This document shows, one piece after another, positions 14,297-22,677 of a DNA stretch of 34,706 bases. Each line of letters opens with the position of its first letter. Within the stretch, counting starts at the first letter, position 1. The position numbers and the translations under genes are program-made. The notes beneath the pieces are model-generated. The model was given only the letters and a program-made list of their open reading frames with translations. It searched no databases and was not told the DNA's origin. Source of the DNA: RUG14130 sp045598325 (GTDB taxonomy: Bacteria; Bacillota; Clostridia; Christensenellales; Aristaeellaceae); NCBI GenBank assembly GCA_045598325.1, contig JAZLLT010000013.1, positions 1 to 34,706 of the forward strand, read 5' to 3'.

Positions 14297-14701
14297 ATGA
14301 AAGGCATTATGGGCATCGGTCATGTAGCTTACAATGTGAGCGACATGAAGGCATCTCTGGAATTCTATGTCGGCAAACTGGGCTTCACCCACTCCTTCTC
14401 CATTCCCCGCGATGACGGCACGCCCTGGATCGAGTATCTCCATGTGGCGCCCGGCCAGTTCATCGAGCTGTTCTACTCCGACAAAGCTCCCGCGGGCGGC
14501 TACTACAACCACCTCTGCCTGCAGGTGGAGGACTGCGCGGCAGCCGTAGAGGCGCTCAAGGAAAACGGCGTTGTCATCGATGTGATGCCCAATCAGGGCA
14601 AGGACTTCAACATTCAGGCGTGGATCCACGATCCCGACGGCAACAAGATCGAAATCATGCAGATCTCCCCTGCTTCTCCCCAGGCGAAAGCGGAGCAGTA
14701 A
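14297..14701 (+). CDS. VOC-superfamily protein (lactoylglutathione-lyase-like)
   Basis: A 134-residue protein with two beta-alpha-beta-beta-beta modules of the vicinal oxygen chelate fold. Metal-ligand candidates are His9 (GIGHVAYNV), Glu56 (QFIELFY), His72 (YNHLCLQV) and the Glu of NKIEIMQ near the end, the pattern of glyoxalase I. The module phrases DMKASLEFYVGKLGF and WIHDPDGNKIE are typical. The reaction may be methylglyoxal detoxification, but the family also includes dioxygenases and epimerases. It has its own promoter, a strong AAGGAGG site and a terminator, so it is a single-gene unit. Confidence 0.85.
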   Translation: MKGIMGIGHVAYNVSDMKASLEFYVGKLGFTHSFSIPRDDGTPWIEYLHVAPGQFIELFYSDKAPAGGYYNHLCLQVEDCAAAVEALKENGVVIDVMPNQGKDFNIQAWIHDPDGNKIEIMQISPASPQAKAEQ

Positions 14702-14706
14702 GCAAA

Positions 14707-14735
14707 AGAGGCGGACGCTTTCCGCCTCTTTTTTT
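14707..14735 (+). terminator. Terminator of the VOC gene
   Basis: AGAGGCGGA, 5-base loop, TCCGCCTCT, then six or more T residues. Perfect 9 bp stem. Confidence 0.9.
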
Positions 14736-14807
14736 GTGCGGCAAGTGAAAATCTCCGTCCGCGGGTGACAGACGAGGAGTGTTCTGTTTCGCCGGCTGCC
14801 TGCCGGG

Positions 14808-14860
14808 CCCTCATTAGTCTCGCTCCGCTCGACAGCGTCCCCCGCCGGGGACGCCAAGGG
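14808..14860. repeat. REP-like repeat, single arm
   Basis: Shares CCTCATyAGTC, GACAG, and a TCCCC-loop-GGGGA stem followed by GCCAAGG with the elements at 27572-27674 and 30442-30489. A separate CCGGC/GCCGG hairpin lies directly upstream. No gene is present between 14736 and 14909. Confidence 0.65.
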
Positions 14861-14899
14861 GTTTGCTGCTGACCGGTATGCTCCCTTCCGCATTAGAAA

Positions 14900-14924
14900 A
14901 CGGACGGTTTTACCGTCCGTTTTT
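14900..14924 (-). terminator. Bidirectional terminator at the end of the GH105-like gene
   Basis: ACGGACGGT, TTT loop, ACCGTCCGT with T-runs on both strands. The minus-strand stop codon of the hydrolase lies within the loop. Confidence 0.8.
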
Positions 14925-15845
14925 CTGTTTCGTTTGCGCCGCTTTGGCGATGAGGTACGCCGCCTGGGCTTCGGCGGAGGTGCCGATTTGGTCGAAATGG
15001 GGCGCGCCGCAGACTTCGTGCAGGATGCCATAGACATCGATATGCCTTTCGGCGGAGGCGATGACCTTGTCCGCCGATGCGCGAAGGGAAGCGGCGGAAT
15101 CGAGGCGGCAGACCGCGCTTGCCCACATGAGGGCGGAAGTATAATCGATGAAGGCAGCCGGATCGTCGATGATGTCGTGGAAGGCATATTCATCGGTGAG
15201 ATAAGGCTCCATGGAACTCATCAGGGATTCCGCCATCCGACAGAGCCTTTCCGCAGCGGGATGATTTTGCTTTTCCGCCTCTTTCGCGACTCTCGTGATG
15301 CCCATGAGGGCCCAGCCGTTGCCTGTCGCCCAATGAAGCGGGCGGGTGAGGCGGCGCGCGTCCGCGTCATACTGATGGAAGAACAGCCCCGTCTGCGGGT
15401 CGAGGAGTCGATCGGCGTAGCCGTCAATCTGCCTGACCGCCTCATCAATGTCCCCCATCACCGCGAGGAAGGGCGGGAACATATACACGGCGTCCACCCA
15501 CAGCCTGCGGGGTTTGGTATCGAAGTGGCAGATGATGCCCGCGTCCGTGCGGGGCGCGGCGTTTTTGAGATAATCGTACATCTTCATTGCGCCGTCACGG
15601 AAACAGGGATCGCTCGTCTCCTCCCACGCCCGCCATACCGCTTCGCCCGCGCAGGCGGAGTCGGCGACGGCGGAGGAACTGCCCTGCATGGCGAGACGCC
15701 CATCGGGCAGAGCGCGGAAGACCGATTCCCGCGCGAGGGCGAGCATCAATTCTTTTTCGCCCGTTTCCAGCGCCGCCTGCGCCGTGAAGCCCTGCTCCCA
15801 GGGATACCTCTGCATGGCGAGGAGGGCGGTTAGCACTTTATCCAT
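14910..15845 (-). CDS. GH88/GH105-like unsaturated glucuronyl/galacturonyl hydrolase
   Basis: A 311-residue (alpha/alpha)6-barrel enzyme of the YteR/YesR group, which removes the unsaturated uronic acid left at the non-reducing end after pectin, ulvan or glycosaminoglycan lyase action. Landmarks are RYPWEQGFTAQAALETGE at the N terminus, WVDAVYMFPPFLAVMGD with the likely catalytic Asp118, and HWATGNGWALMGITRVAKE (residues 171-189). There is no signal peptide, so it works in the cytoplasm on imported oligosaccharides. ATG 15845 overlaps the last 8 bases of the MFS gene, and AGG within that gene serves as its ribosome site. The two genes form an uptake-and-cleavage pair. Confidence 0.88.
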   Translation of the reverse strand: MDKVLTALLAMQRYPWEQGFTAQAALETGEKELMLALARESVFRALPDGRLAMQGSSSAVADSACAGEAVWRAWEETSDPCFRDGAMKMYDYLKNAAPRTDAGIICHFDTKPRRLWVDAVYMFPPFLAVMGDIDEAVRQIDGYADRLLDPQTGLFFHQYDADARRLTRPLHWATGNGWALMGITRVAKEAEKQNHPAAERLCRMAESLMSSMEPYLTDEYAFHDIIDDPAAFIDYTSALMWASAVCRLDSAASLRASADKVIASAERHIDVYGILHEVCGAPHFDQIGTSAEAQAAYLIAKAAQTKQKNGR

Positions 15846-17034
15846 TTGCTTTCCTCGCCTTGATGGACGCCGCGTAGGCGCTGTTGGCAATTCCCAGCAC
15901 TGCGGAGAGGATGAACAGGGTCTCGATGCCCAGCGTCTTCCACACCCAGCCGCCGAACAGAGCAATCAATATCGTGATCATGTGGTTGACCGAGATGCCC
16001 GTGGAAATGGTGGCGCGGACCTCCTCGGGCGAATCCGAGATGTCCTGCACATAGACATTGCTCGCCATTGACGCGAGGGAAATGACGGAGTCCAACACAT
16101 AGTTCACACAGCACACGATGAAGGCGGTTTGCATGGGGAAGATGCGGTGGGAGAAGCCGTAGAAAAAGCAGACGATGACGAGGATGAGGGTGTCGGAGAC
16201 CATCACGATCTTGTAGCCCACCCGGTCGATGAGTTTGCCCACGAAGGGCGCGGCGATGAAGCAGCAGACGGCGGAGACGGCGAAGAGCAAACTCACCGTG
16301 GCGGCGTCCGCTCCGTAGAAGAGGATGAGCACATAGGGTCCGAAGGTCAAAAACACCTGCTTGCGGGCGCCGTAAAACACCTCAAGGAAGTAATATTTGG
16401 TGTACTTTTTGCGGAAATAGAAGCGGCTGCGGGTCTTGTCCGTCTGACTGTGCCCGCGCAGTTTCAAGCTGAGCAGCACGCCTGCCGCGGTGACGGCGGC
16501 GGAGATCAGGAAGAAAAGTTTATAGTTGCGGATGGTGGCGGGGATGACCGTGAACGCAGCCATGACGGCGATGTATCCCGCCAGCGTGCCGATCTGGTTG
16601 GCGGAATTGTGGACGCCGAGGGCTTCTCCCCCGCGTCCGGGCGCGCTGTATTCCAACGCCAGCGTGTTCTTCATGCCCAGTTGGATGTGCTCGCCCAGAG
16701 AGTACACGCAGATGGCGACGGTGATCATCGCCTGCGTCGGCGGCACGATATAGTGAAGTCCCATACCGATGAGCATCACGACCGCGCCGATCTTATACAT
16801 CGCTTCGGCTGAAAACATGAACAGCACCGCCAATATGAACACGAGCGCGAGCCCGGGCAGTTCGCGGAAAAATTCGGCGACGCCCCGCTCGAATTCGCCC
16901 ATGGTGACGATCTCGGCAAGGTAGTTGTCGATGACGCCTTTATACAGACCGTAAGCCAGGCCCATCGCAAGGATGGAGAGGATGAAGGACAGATAGGAAG
17001 AACCGGGCTTGAAGATGGTTTTCGGATTTTTCAT
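15838..17034 (-). CDS. MFS transporter
   Basis: A 398-residue inner-membrane carrier with about 12 hydrophobic segments, for example FILSILAMGLAYGLYKGV, AGYIAVMAAFTVIPA and HMITILIALFGGWVW, and a basic central loop (KLRGHSQTDKTRSRFYFRKKYTKYY divided around residue 205). The motif GKLIDRVGYKIV fits the MFS loop after a second-half helix. ATG 17034 is preferred over 17055 because GGGGG lies 6 bases upstream; the other lacks a ribosome site. The 8-base overlap with the GH105-like gene suggests import of its unsaturated oligosaccharide substrate. Substrate is inferred from context only. Confidence 0.85.
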   Translation of the reverse strand: MKNPKTIFKPGSSYLSFILSILAMGLAYGLYKGVIDNYLAEIVTMGEFERGVAEFFRELPGLALVFILAVLFMFSAEAMYKIGAVVMLIGMGLHYIVPPTQAMITVAICVYSLGEHIQLGMKNTLALEYSAPGRGGEALGVHNSANQIGTLAGYIAVMAAFTVIPATIRNYKLFFLISAAVTAAGVLLSLKLRGHSQTDKTRSRFYFRKKYTKYYFLEVFYGARKQVFLTFGPYVLILFYGADAATVSLLFAVSAVCCFIAAPFVGKLIDRVGYKIVMVSDTLILVIVCFFYGFSHRIFPMQTAFIVCCVNYVLDSVISLASMASNVYVQDISDSPEEVRATISTGISVNHMITILIALFGGWVWKTLGIETLFILSAVLGIANSAYAASIKARKANG

Positions 17035-17084
17035 GCCGTGCCCCCGGAAAATCATGAATTTGCAGTCGTGAAAGGTGATGCCAT

Positions 17085-17118
17085 GAAAATACGGTGAAGC
17101 CGCGAAGCCCCACCGTAT
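17085..17118 (-). terminator. Terminator after the FNT-type gene
   Basis: Minus strand: ATACGGTG and CACCGTAT pair around a GC-rich loop, followed by TTTTC. It separates the FNT gene from the MFS-GH105 pair. Confidence 0.75.
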
Positions 17119-17127
17119 AGATGAACC

Positions 17128-17733
17128 TTATTTGTTCATGCCCGCGGCCTTGTGGAGCAGGGGCAGCAGCATACCGCCCACGGAGTTGCCCAGGATGACC
17201 ATCCAGATAAAGCCGAACGCCTCCCAGGACACGATGCCGCTCATGGCGAAATAGCCCATGTCCGCGATGGAGTGCTCAAAGCCGGAGAGGATGAAGGCGG
17301 GGATGCAGAACAGGATGCCCAGCGCCGTGCCCTTTTCGCGGTAGATGGAGACAGCCAGATACATGAGGATGCCGCAGAAAACGGCGCGCACGAAGGTCTG
17401 CAGGGGCAGTTGGGTGAGTTTCTTCGTGCAGATCGTGTTCGCCTTTTCGGCGAGGTTCGGAAGGGCGTAGGCGAGGACGAGTCCCAGCAGACAGGTGGCG
17501 ATGGCGTTTCCGAGAAGGGAGGTGAGCAGTTCGGAAATCTCGGTCTTTCCGTGCTTTTCGGCGATGTAGCCCACCTTGCCGGTGAACAGGGCGTAGCCCT
17601 TCATGCAGATGGAGAGCAGGGCAACGGAGAACAGGATGGCGCCCGCGTAGGCGTTCTCACAGGCGAGAAACACGCAGCAGCCCACCATGATGGGGATGCC
17701 GGCGCAGATGCCCCTGACGGTATTTTTCAGCAT
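17128..17733 (-). CDS. Formate/nitrite transporter (FNT) family protein
   Basis: A 201-residue membrane protein with six predicted helices. It is shorter than the usual 250-285 residues, mainly through short termini and loops. The FNT hallmark GFEHSIADMGY (central His154 of the pore) is in helix 5, and the pattern LGNSVGGMLLP occurs in helix 6; helix 3 has LLGNAIATCLLG. The family forms pentameric channels for formate, nitrite, hydrosulfide or lactate. In a fermentative organism formate export is a reasonable guess. ATG 17733 has GGAGG upstream and its own promoter. A longer upstream reading frame has no family similarity. Confidence 0.85.
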   Translation of the reverse strand: MLKNTVRGICAGIPIMVGCCVFLACENAYAGAILFSVALLSICMKGYALFTGKVGYIAEKHGKTEISELLTSLLGNAIATCLLGLVLAYALPNLAEKANTICTKKLTQLPLQTFVRAVFCGILMYLAVSIYREKGTALGILFCIPAFILSGFEHSIADMGYFAMSGIVSWEAFGFIWMVILGNSVGGMLLPLLHKAAGMNK

Positions 17734-17762
17734 ATCGGTTTCCTCCAATGAATGATGGCTAC

Positions 17763-17791
17763 AATGTATCACAACTTCCCCTGAAATGCAA
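17763..17791 (-). promoter_or_regulatory. Promoter of the FNT-type gene
   Basis: Minus strand: TTGCAT, 17 bp, TACATT. Confidence 0.6.
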
Positions 17792-17827
17792 GGCACGGGA
17801 AGCATCGTTCGTCTTTCCCCGTGAGAT

Positions 17828-18619
17828 TTAACCGCGGAAGAAGGAAAGCATCCGTTCCTTGTAATCGGGCGCCTCGTCATAGACCGCGTGACCGTAGCCG
17901 GGATAGAGGAAAAGGGGCGCGCCGAGTCCCTCGGAAAGTTCAATCGAAGACGCGTGCGTCAGCACCTTGTCTTCCTCCGCCCCCACCACAACGGCGGGAA
18001 CGGTGATCTCGTGAAGGCGGTCAAACACATCGAAATCCGTGACCGCGCGGCACAAAACGATGAAGCGGTCACAGTCCGCTTTCGTGCCCCGGTCGAGGGC
18101 GTCCCCCATGGAGGTCAGAAAGGCTTCCGCGGTTTCATTCGTGAACACCCTGCGGACGAAATCCGTGTTGAGAGAGCGGATGTCCCCATTTTCCGCAAGG
18201 GAGATCCACTTGTCCATGACAGCGCGGCAGGTATCACACGCCCGTGCGCAGGTGGAAGCGAGGAAGAGTTTGTGTACCATTTGCGGCTTTTTGAGGGCGA
18301 TCAGGAGTGCCATCATACCGCCGTGGGATGCGCCGAAAAAGTCCGCTTCCGCGACGCCGAGTGCGTTCAGGCAGTCAAGCACATCATCCGTCATCTCTTC
18401 CGTGGTGAAATCCGCGGGCATCGTTTTGCGCCTGTCGAACAGATACACCGTGTATTCGTCCCAAAACGGGCGGTAGGCTTCCGCCACCGCTTCGCCCATG
18501 TCTTCAAGCCCGAGCAGCGAGATGCCCGAAAGCATCACGAGGTTCTTTTTGCCGTGTCCGAAGCGGATCACATTCATATAAGTATCCCCGGCGGGGAGTT
18601 TCATTTCTTCCGCGTTCAT
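17828..18619 (-). CDS. Alpha/beta hydrolase
   Basis: A 263-residue soluble hydrolase, cytoplasmic. The nucleophile elbow is GASHGG (Ser98), the acid is probably the Asp in VGAEEDKVL, and the His is in YPGYGHAVYDEAP near the C terminus. The order and spacing fit the classical alpha/beta fold (esterase, lipase or C-C hydrolase). A dimer or cap region (about 120-200) is rich in Cys and Asp. ATG 18619 has AAGG 6-7 bases before it; the longer upstream frame runs into the nagA promoter region. The substrate is unknown and the neighbours give no hint. Confidence 0.85.
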   Translation of the reverse strand: MNAEEMKLPAGDTYMNVIRFGHGKKNLVMLSGISLLGLEDMGEAVAEAYRPFWDEYTVYLFDRRKTMPADFTTEEMTDDVLDCLNALGVAEADFFGASHGGMMALLIALKKPQMVHKLFLASTCARACDTCRAVMDKWISLAENGDIRSLNTDFVRRVFTNETAEAFLTSMGDALDRGTKADCDRFIVLCRAVTDFDVFDRLHEITVPAVVVGAEEDKVLTHASSIELSEGLGAPLFLYPGYGHAVYDEAPDYKERMLSFFRG

Positions 18620-18691
18620 ACGATACCTTCTTTCCGTCTTTCTTTTTCGCCGCGCGAAGGCGGTTTCCTGCAAAAAAGCGAAAACTTCGTG

Positions 18692-18720
18692 TTGCGAAAG
18701 ACGGCGGAAAGTGCTATACT
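18692..18720 (+). promoter_or_regulatory. Promoter of the nagA operon
   Basis: TTGCGA, 17 bp, TATACT, about 38 bases before the nagA ATG. No clear NagR/GntR-type operator was recognised. Confidence 0.65.
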
Positions 18721-18758
18721 GGATGCAGTATGCAATATATGTGCGGAGTGTGAGGAAT

Positions 18759-19916
18759 ATGAAAGCGATCATCAACGGCAAAATCGTCACCGAGAGCAAG
18801 GTCATCGAAGGCAAGGCGCTCCTGTTCGACAAGAAAATCAAGGGCATCGTGGACCCGGACAAGATCGGCAAGGCCGAAGTCATCGACGCCAAAGGCAAGT
18901 ATGTGCTGCCCGGTCTCGTGGATATGCACATCCACGGATATCTGGGCGAGGACGCTTCCGACGGTAAGGCGGACGGCATCCTGAAAATGGCGGAAGGCAT
19001 CGCAAAAAACGGCGTCACATCCTGGCTGCCCACCACCATGACCGTATCCTATGAGGAACTGGAAGCCGCGTTCGCCGCCATCGAAAAGGTGAAAAAGCAG
19101 AGCGAGAAAGCGGGCTTCAAGGGTGCGCAGATCATGGGGGTCAACGCGGAAGGTCCCTTCATCAATCCCTCCAAGAAGGGCGCGCAGGCGGGCGAGCACA
19201 TCAAGCCCTGCGATCCCGAATTCATCGAAAAGCACCTGCCCCTCATCAAAGTGTTCACCGTCGCCCCCGAAATGAAGGGCAACCTCACCGCGGTCCGCAA
19301 AATCCACAAGGATCACAAGGATCTGCTCATTTCCATGGGCCACACCTCCGCCACCTTCGAACAGGCACAGAAGGCGGTCCGCGCGGGCATCCGCCATGTG
19401 ACCCACCTGTTCAACGCCCAGACTCCCATGATGCACCGTGATCCCGGCGTGGTGGGCTGCGCCCTCTCCGAGCCCCGCCTCTCCACCGAACTCATCGCCG
19501 ACACCTTCCATGTGAACAAGGCGCTGTTCTCCGTGGTCGCGAACCTCAAAAAGGACAAACTCGTATTGATCACCGACTGCACCCGCGCGGGCGGCATGCC
19601 CGACGGCGAGTACAGCCTCGGCGGTCAGCCCATCTTCGTAAAGGGCATCGAGTGCCGCCTCGCGGACGGCACCATCGCGGGCTCCGTGCTCAAACTCAAT
19701 GAAGCCCTGCGCAATGTAAAAAACAATATGAAGCGTCTGCCCCTACCCAAGCTCGTGCGCATGGCGAGCCTCAACCCCGCCAAGGCCATCGGCATCGACG
19801 GCACCAAGGGGTCCATCGCCGAAGGCAAGGACGCGGACTTCTGCTTCGCGGACGAAGACTTCAACATTTCCGCCACCATTCTGCGCGGCGAGACCATCTA
19901 CAACGCGGAGGCATAA
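18759..19916 (+). CDS. nagA: N-acetylglucosamine-6-phosphate deacetylase
   Basis: Removes the acetyl group from GlcNAc-6-P, feeding glucosamine-6-P to glycolysis or wall synthesis. The protein has 385 residues, a normal length. It is an amidohydrolase TIM barrel with metal and active-site residues His57 and His59 (VDMHIHG), Glu131 (NAEGPF), His195 (SMGHTSA), His216 (HVTHLFNA) and Asp273 (LITDCTRAGGMPDG). The start at 18759 is set by GAGG close upstream and by the homologous N terminus MKAIINGKIVTES. It heads a five-gene operon. nagB and a PTS gene, common partners of nagA, are not in this window. Confidence 0.95.
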   Translation: MKAIINGKIVTESKVIEGKALLFDKKIKGIVDPDKIGKAEVIDAKGKYVLPGLVDMHIHGYLGEDASDGKADGILKMAEGIAKNGVTSWLPTTMTVSYEELEAAFAAIEKVKKQSEKAGFKGAQIMGVNAEGPFINPSKKGAQAGEHIKPCDPEFIEKHLPLIKVFTVAPEMKGNLTAVRKIHKDHKDLLISMGHTSATFEQAQKAVRAGIRHVTHLFNAQTPMMHRDPGVVGCALSEPRLSTELIADTFHVNKALFSVVANLKKDKLVLITDCTRAGGMPDGEYSLGGQPIFVKGIECRLADGTIAGSVLKLNEALRNVKNNMKRLPLPKLVRMASLNPAKAIGIDGTKGSIAEGKDADFCFADEDFNISATILRGETIYNAEA

Positions 19917-19917
19917 A

Positions 19918-21291
19918 ATGAAGATCATTCCGGAACTCGACAAAAAATTCCTTCCCATCGATCGATATTTCACCGAATATGAGCAGGACGCCCTGAAGGG
20001 CGCTCACAAGACCGTGGTCATCGCCCTCGAGCGCAGCGCAGGTCAGGTACACGCCTGCCCCGTCACCGTGTTTGAAGAAGGCATCGAAACCGAGCGCACC
20101 CTGCGCGTCATCGAGCGCATGATCAAAGCCATGCTGTGGGTGTACGGCGGCTGGAAGATCACCGTATGCGGAAGCAAGTCCATCTACGAGCACATGAAGG
20201 CAGTTTACGCCAAGGACGGAGAACGCGCCTTCGACAACGGTTTCATGGGCGGCGTCTACGAAAAGGACTTCACCGTGGAGTATGTGGAAAATGTCATCGA
20301 CGCCCCCGCCACAAAGGAAGCCTCTTCCCCCGTGGGCATGCATCTGGACGGCTGCCGCATCGGCTTTGACGCCGGCGGAAGCGACCTCAAGATTTCCTCT
20401 GTCGTGGACGGCAAGTCCATTTACAGCGAAGAGATCATCTGGAACCCCAAGACCCAGAGCGATCCCGATTATCACTTCGAATATGTCCGCGCCGCCATGG
20501 AAAAAGCGGGATCCAAGATGCCCCGCGTGGACGGCATCGGCGTTTCTTCCGCCGGCGTCTATGTGGACAACAAGGCGATGGTCGCCTCCCTGTTTATTAA
20601 ACTTTCCGAAGAAGACAAAGTCAAAATGCGCACCATCTACACCGACGCGGCGGCTCTGGTCGCTCCCGGCGCGCCCATCGAAGTCGCCAATGACGGCGAT
20701 GTGACCGCTCTGGCGGGCGCGATGGAACTGAATGACAGCAATGTTCTCGGCATCGCCATGGGCACCTCCGAGGCGGGCGGCTATGTGGACGGCTCTTCCT
20801 GCGTCACCGGCTGGCTCAATGAACTGGCGTTCGTGCCCGTGGACATGAATCCCGATGCCCCCGTGGACGAGTGGAGCGGCGATGTGGGCTGCGGCGTCAA
20901 GTATTTCAGTCAGGACGCTGTCATCCGCCTTGCCGAAGTAAACGGTATCGTCTTCCCCGAAGAGCTGACCCTCGCCCAGAAACTCAAGTTCGTGCAGGAC
21001 CTCCACAAGGAAGGTGATCCCCGCACGCCCGCCATCTACACCACCATCGGCACCTATTTCGGCTATCAGCTGGGCTTCTACACCCGCTTCTATGACATCA
21101 AGCATGTGCTGGTCATGGGCCGTGTATCCAGCGGCGAAGGCGGAAAACTCATCATGAAGGCGGCGCAGGAAGTGCTGGACACCGAGTATCCCGAATTCGC
21201 CGCGAAGGTCACCCTGCATCTGCCGGATGAATCCTCCCGCCGCGTAGGTCAGAGCGTTGCTGCCGCTTCCCTGCCCATTTCCCGCAAGTAA
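19918..21291 (+). CDS. ROK-family kinase-like protein with an extra N-terminal domain
   Basis: A 457-residue protein. Residues 1 to about 140 are an unfamiliar domain (FLPIDRYFTEYEQDA, MIKAMLWVYGGWKITVCGSKS). Residues from about 145 form a sugar-kinase/ROK-like ATPase fold: phosphate loop FDAGGSDLK (150-158), catalytic-base region VANDGDVTALA, and a second phosphate loop GTSEAGGY. The ROK zinc motif C-x-C-G-x-x-G-C is absent; SGDVGCG stands in its place. It starts 1 base after nagA, with GGAGG inside nagA, so translation is coupled. A kinase or glucokinase-like role in amino-sugar use is inferred from context. A non-catalytic sensor is also possible. Confidence 0.8.
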   Translation: MKIIPELDKKFLPIDRYFTEYEQDALKGAHKTVVIALERSAGQVHACPVTVFEEGIETERTLRVIERMIKAMLWVYGGWKITVCGSKSIYEHMKAVYAKDGERAFDNGFMGGVYEKDFTVEYVENVIDAPATKEASSPVGMHLDGCRIGFDAGGSDLKISSVVDGKSIYSEEIIWNPKTQSDPDYHFEYVRAAMEKAGSKMPRVDGIGVSSAGVYVDNKAMVASLFIKLSEEDKVKMRTIYTDAAALVAPGAPIEVANDGDVTALAGAMELNDSNVLGIAMGTSEAGGYVDGSSCVTGWLNELAFVPVDMNPDAPVDEWSGDVGCGVKYFSQDAVIRLAEVNGIVFPEELTLAQKLKFVQDLHKEGDPRTPAIYTTIGTYFGYQLGFYTRFYDIKHVLVMGRVSSGEGGKLIMKAAQEVLDTEYPEFAAKVTLHLPDESSRRVGQSVAAASLPISRK

Positions 21292-22673
21292 TGAAAGACT
21301 ATACCACCATCCGCGAGCTGCTGGACTATGCCCTTTCGCGCTACGCGGATCAGCCTGCCATCTCCGAAAAGACCGAGGACGGCTACCGCAGGACTACCTA
21401 CGCGGAACTCATTTCGGACGCGAAAAAGGCCGCTTCCGTGTTGATTGCGCGGGGGCTCACCGGCAAGCACATCGGCATCACGGGCATCAACTCCCGCCTG
21501 TGGGCAACGGCATACTATGCCGTGACCGCCTATACGGGCGTGGCGGTGCCCCTGCCCGACGGGCTTACAGAAAGCCGGATCGAGCCGCTCATTTCGGGCG
21601 CGGACATCGATGCCGTCATTTCGGATAAGCCCCTTTCCCTCTCCGTTCCCGTGATCTCCATGGAAAGCCTCACAGAAGGCGCGGCGGAAGCGGGAAACGA
21701 ATATGTCCCTTCTCCCGGAGACATCGCGGAGATGATCTTCACCTCCGGAACCACGGGGATCCCCAAGTGTGTCCCCCTCACCCACAGAAACATCATCTCC
21801 ATCGTTTCCTGCGAGTTTACCGCCTACGCGGGGCATGTTTCCGTCTGCGTGCTGCCTCTGCACCACGCATTCGAGGAAGTGTGCCACCTGCTGGTGGCAC
21901 CCGCCATCGGCATGGAACTGTACATGTGCCCCTCCATCCGCCAGTTCCCCGTGATGGTGGCGGAATCGGGCTGCGACGCCCTGTATCTGGTGCCCGCCCT
22001 CGCGGACGCCCTGCTCACCCGCTTCACCCGTTTCCTCGATAAAGCGGAGAAACTGGACCGCGTGGTCTGCGGCGGCGCGCCCATCCCGCAGGCGCTGATC
22101 GACGCCTACGCCGCAAGAAACATCCGTCTTTACGGCGGCTACGGACTGTCCGAATGTTCCCCCCTCGTGAGCCTCAACATTGACCTCATTCCCGGCTCCT
22201 GCGGCCGCATCGGCTCCTACTGCCGCGTGCGCATCGCGGAGGACGGCGAAATTCAAGTGAAGGGCGAAAATGTGTTCGGCGGCTACTACAAAAACGGCGC
22301 CGCCACGAAAGCCGCCTTCACGGAGGACAACTGGCTCAAAACCGGCGACCTCGGAAGGCTGGACGAAGGCAACAACCTGTATATCACGGGCCGCATCAAA
22401 AATCTCATCATCCTCGGCAACGGCGAGAATGTCTCCCCCGAGGAGATCGAAAATCTCATCGTGAATGCCCTTTCCGGCCGGGCGGACGCCCTCGTGTACG
22501 ACGCGGGCGACAAACTGGGCACAAAGATCTACGCCCCCGGCGTGGAGGAGGAAGCCGTCCGCAAGGCGGTTTCGGACCTCAATGCCGCCCTTCCCCCCTA
22601 TCAGCGCATTATGAAAATCGATGTGACGGACGAGCCGCTTCCGGTCAACGCCACAGGCAAAAAAGTGAGGTAG
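21291..22673 (+). CDS. AMP-forming acyl-CoA synthetase-like (ANL superfamily) protein
   Basis: A 460-residue adenylating enzyme. ANL core motifs are in order: A3 FTSGTTGIPKCV (150-161), A5 GGYGLSECSP, A7 LKTGDLGRL, the hinge A8 GRIKNLIILGNGENVSPEEIE, and the A10 lysine in NATGKKVR at the very C terminus. The family joins a carboxylic acid to AMP and then usually to CoA. At 460 residues it is shorter than typical long-chain acyl-CoA synthetases (500-600) and closer to short forms that load carriers. Its ATG shares one base with the ROK stop codon. Why an acid-activating enzyme belongs to an amino-sugar operon is unclear; acetate released by NagA is one possible substrate. Confidence 0.85.
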   Translation: MKDYTTIRELLDYALSRYADQPAISEKTEDGYRRTTYAELISDAKKAASVLIARGLTGKHIGITGINSRLWATAYYAVTAYTGVAVPLPDGLTESRIEPLISGADIDAVISDKPLSLSVPVISMESLTEGAAEAGNEYVPSPGDIAEMIFTSGTTGIPKCVPLTHRNIISIVSCEFTAYAGHVSVCVLPLHHAFEEVCHLLVAPAIGMELYMCPSIRQFPVMVAESGCDALYLVPALADALLTRFTRFLDKAEKLDRVVCGGAPIPQALIDAYAARNIRLYGGYGLSECSPLVSLNIDLIPGSCGRIGSYCRVRIAEDGEIQVKGENVFGGYYKNGAATKAAFTEDNWLKTGDLGRLDEGNNLYITGRIKNLIILGNGENVSPEEIENLIVNALSGRADALVYDAGDKLGTKIYAPGVEEEAVRKAVSDLNAALPPYQRIMKIDVTDEPLPVNATGKKVR

Positions 22674-22677
22674 TATC

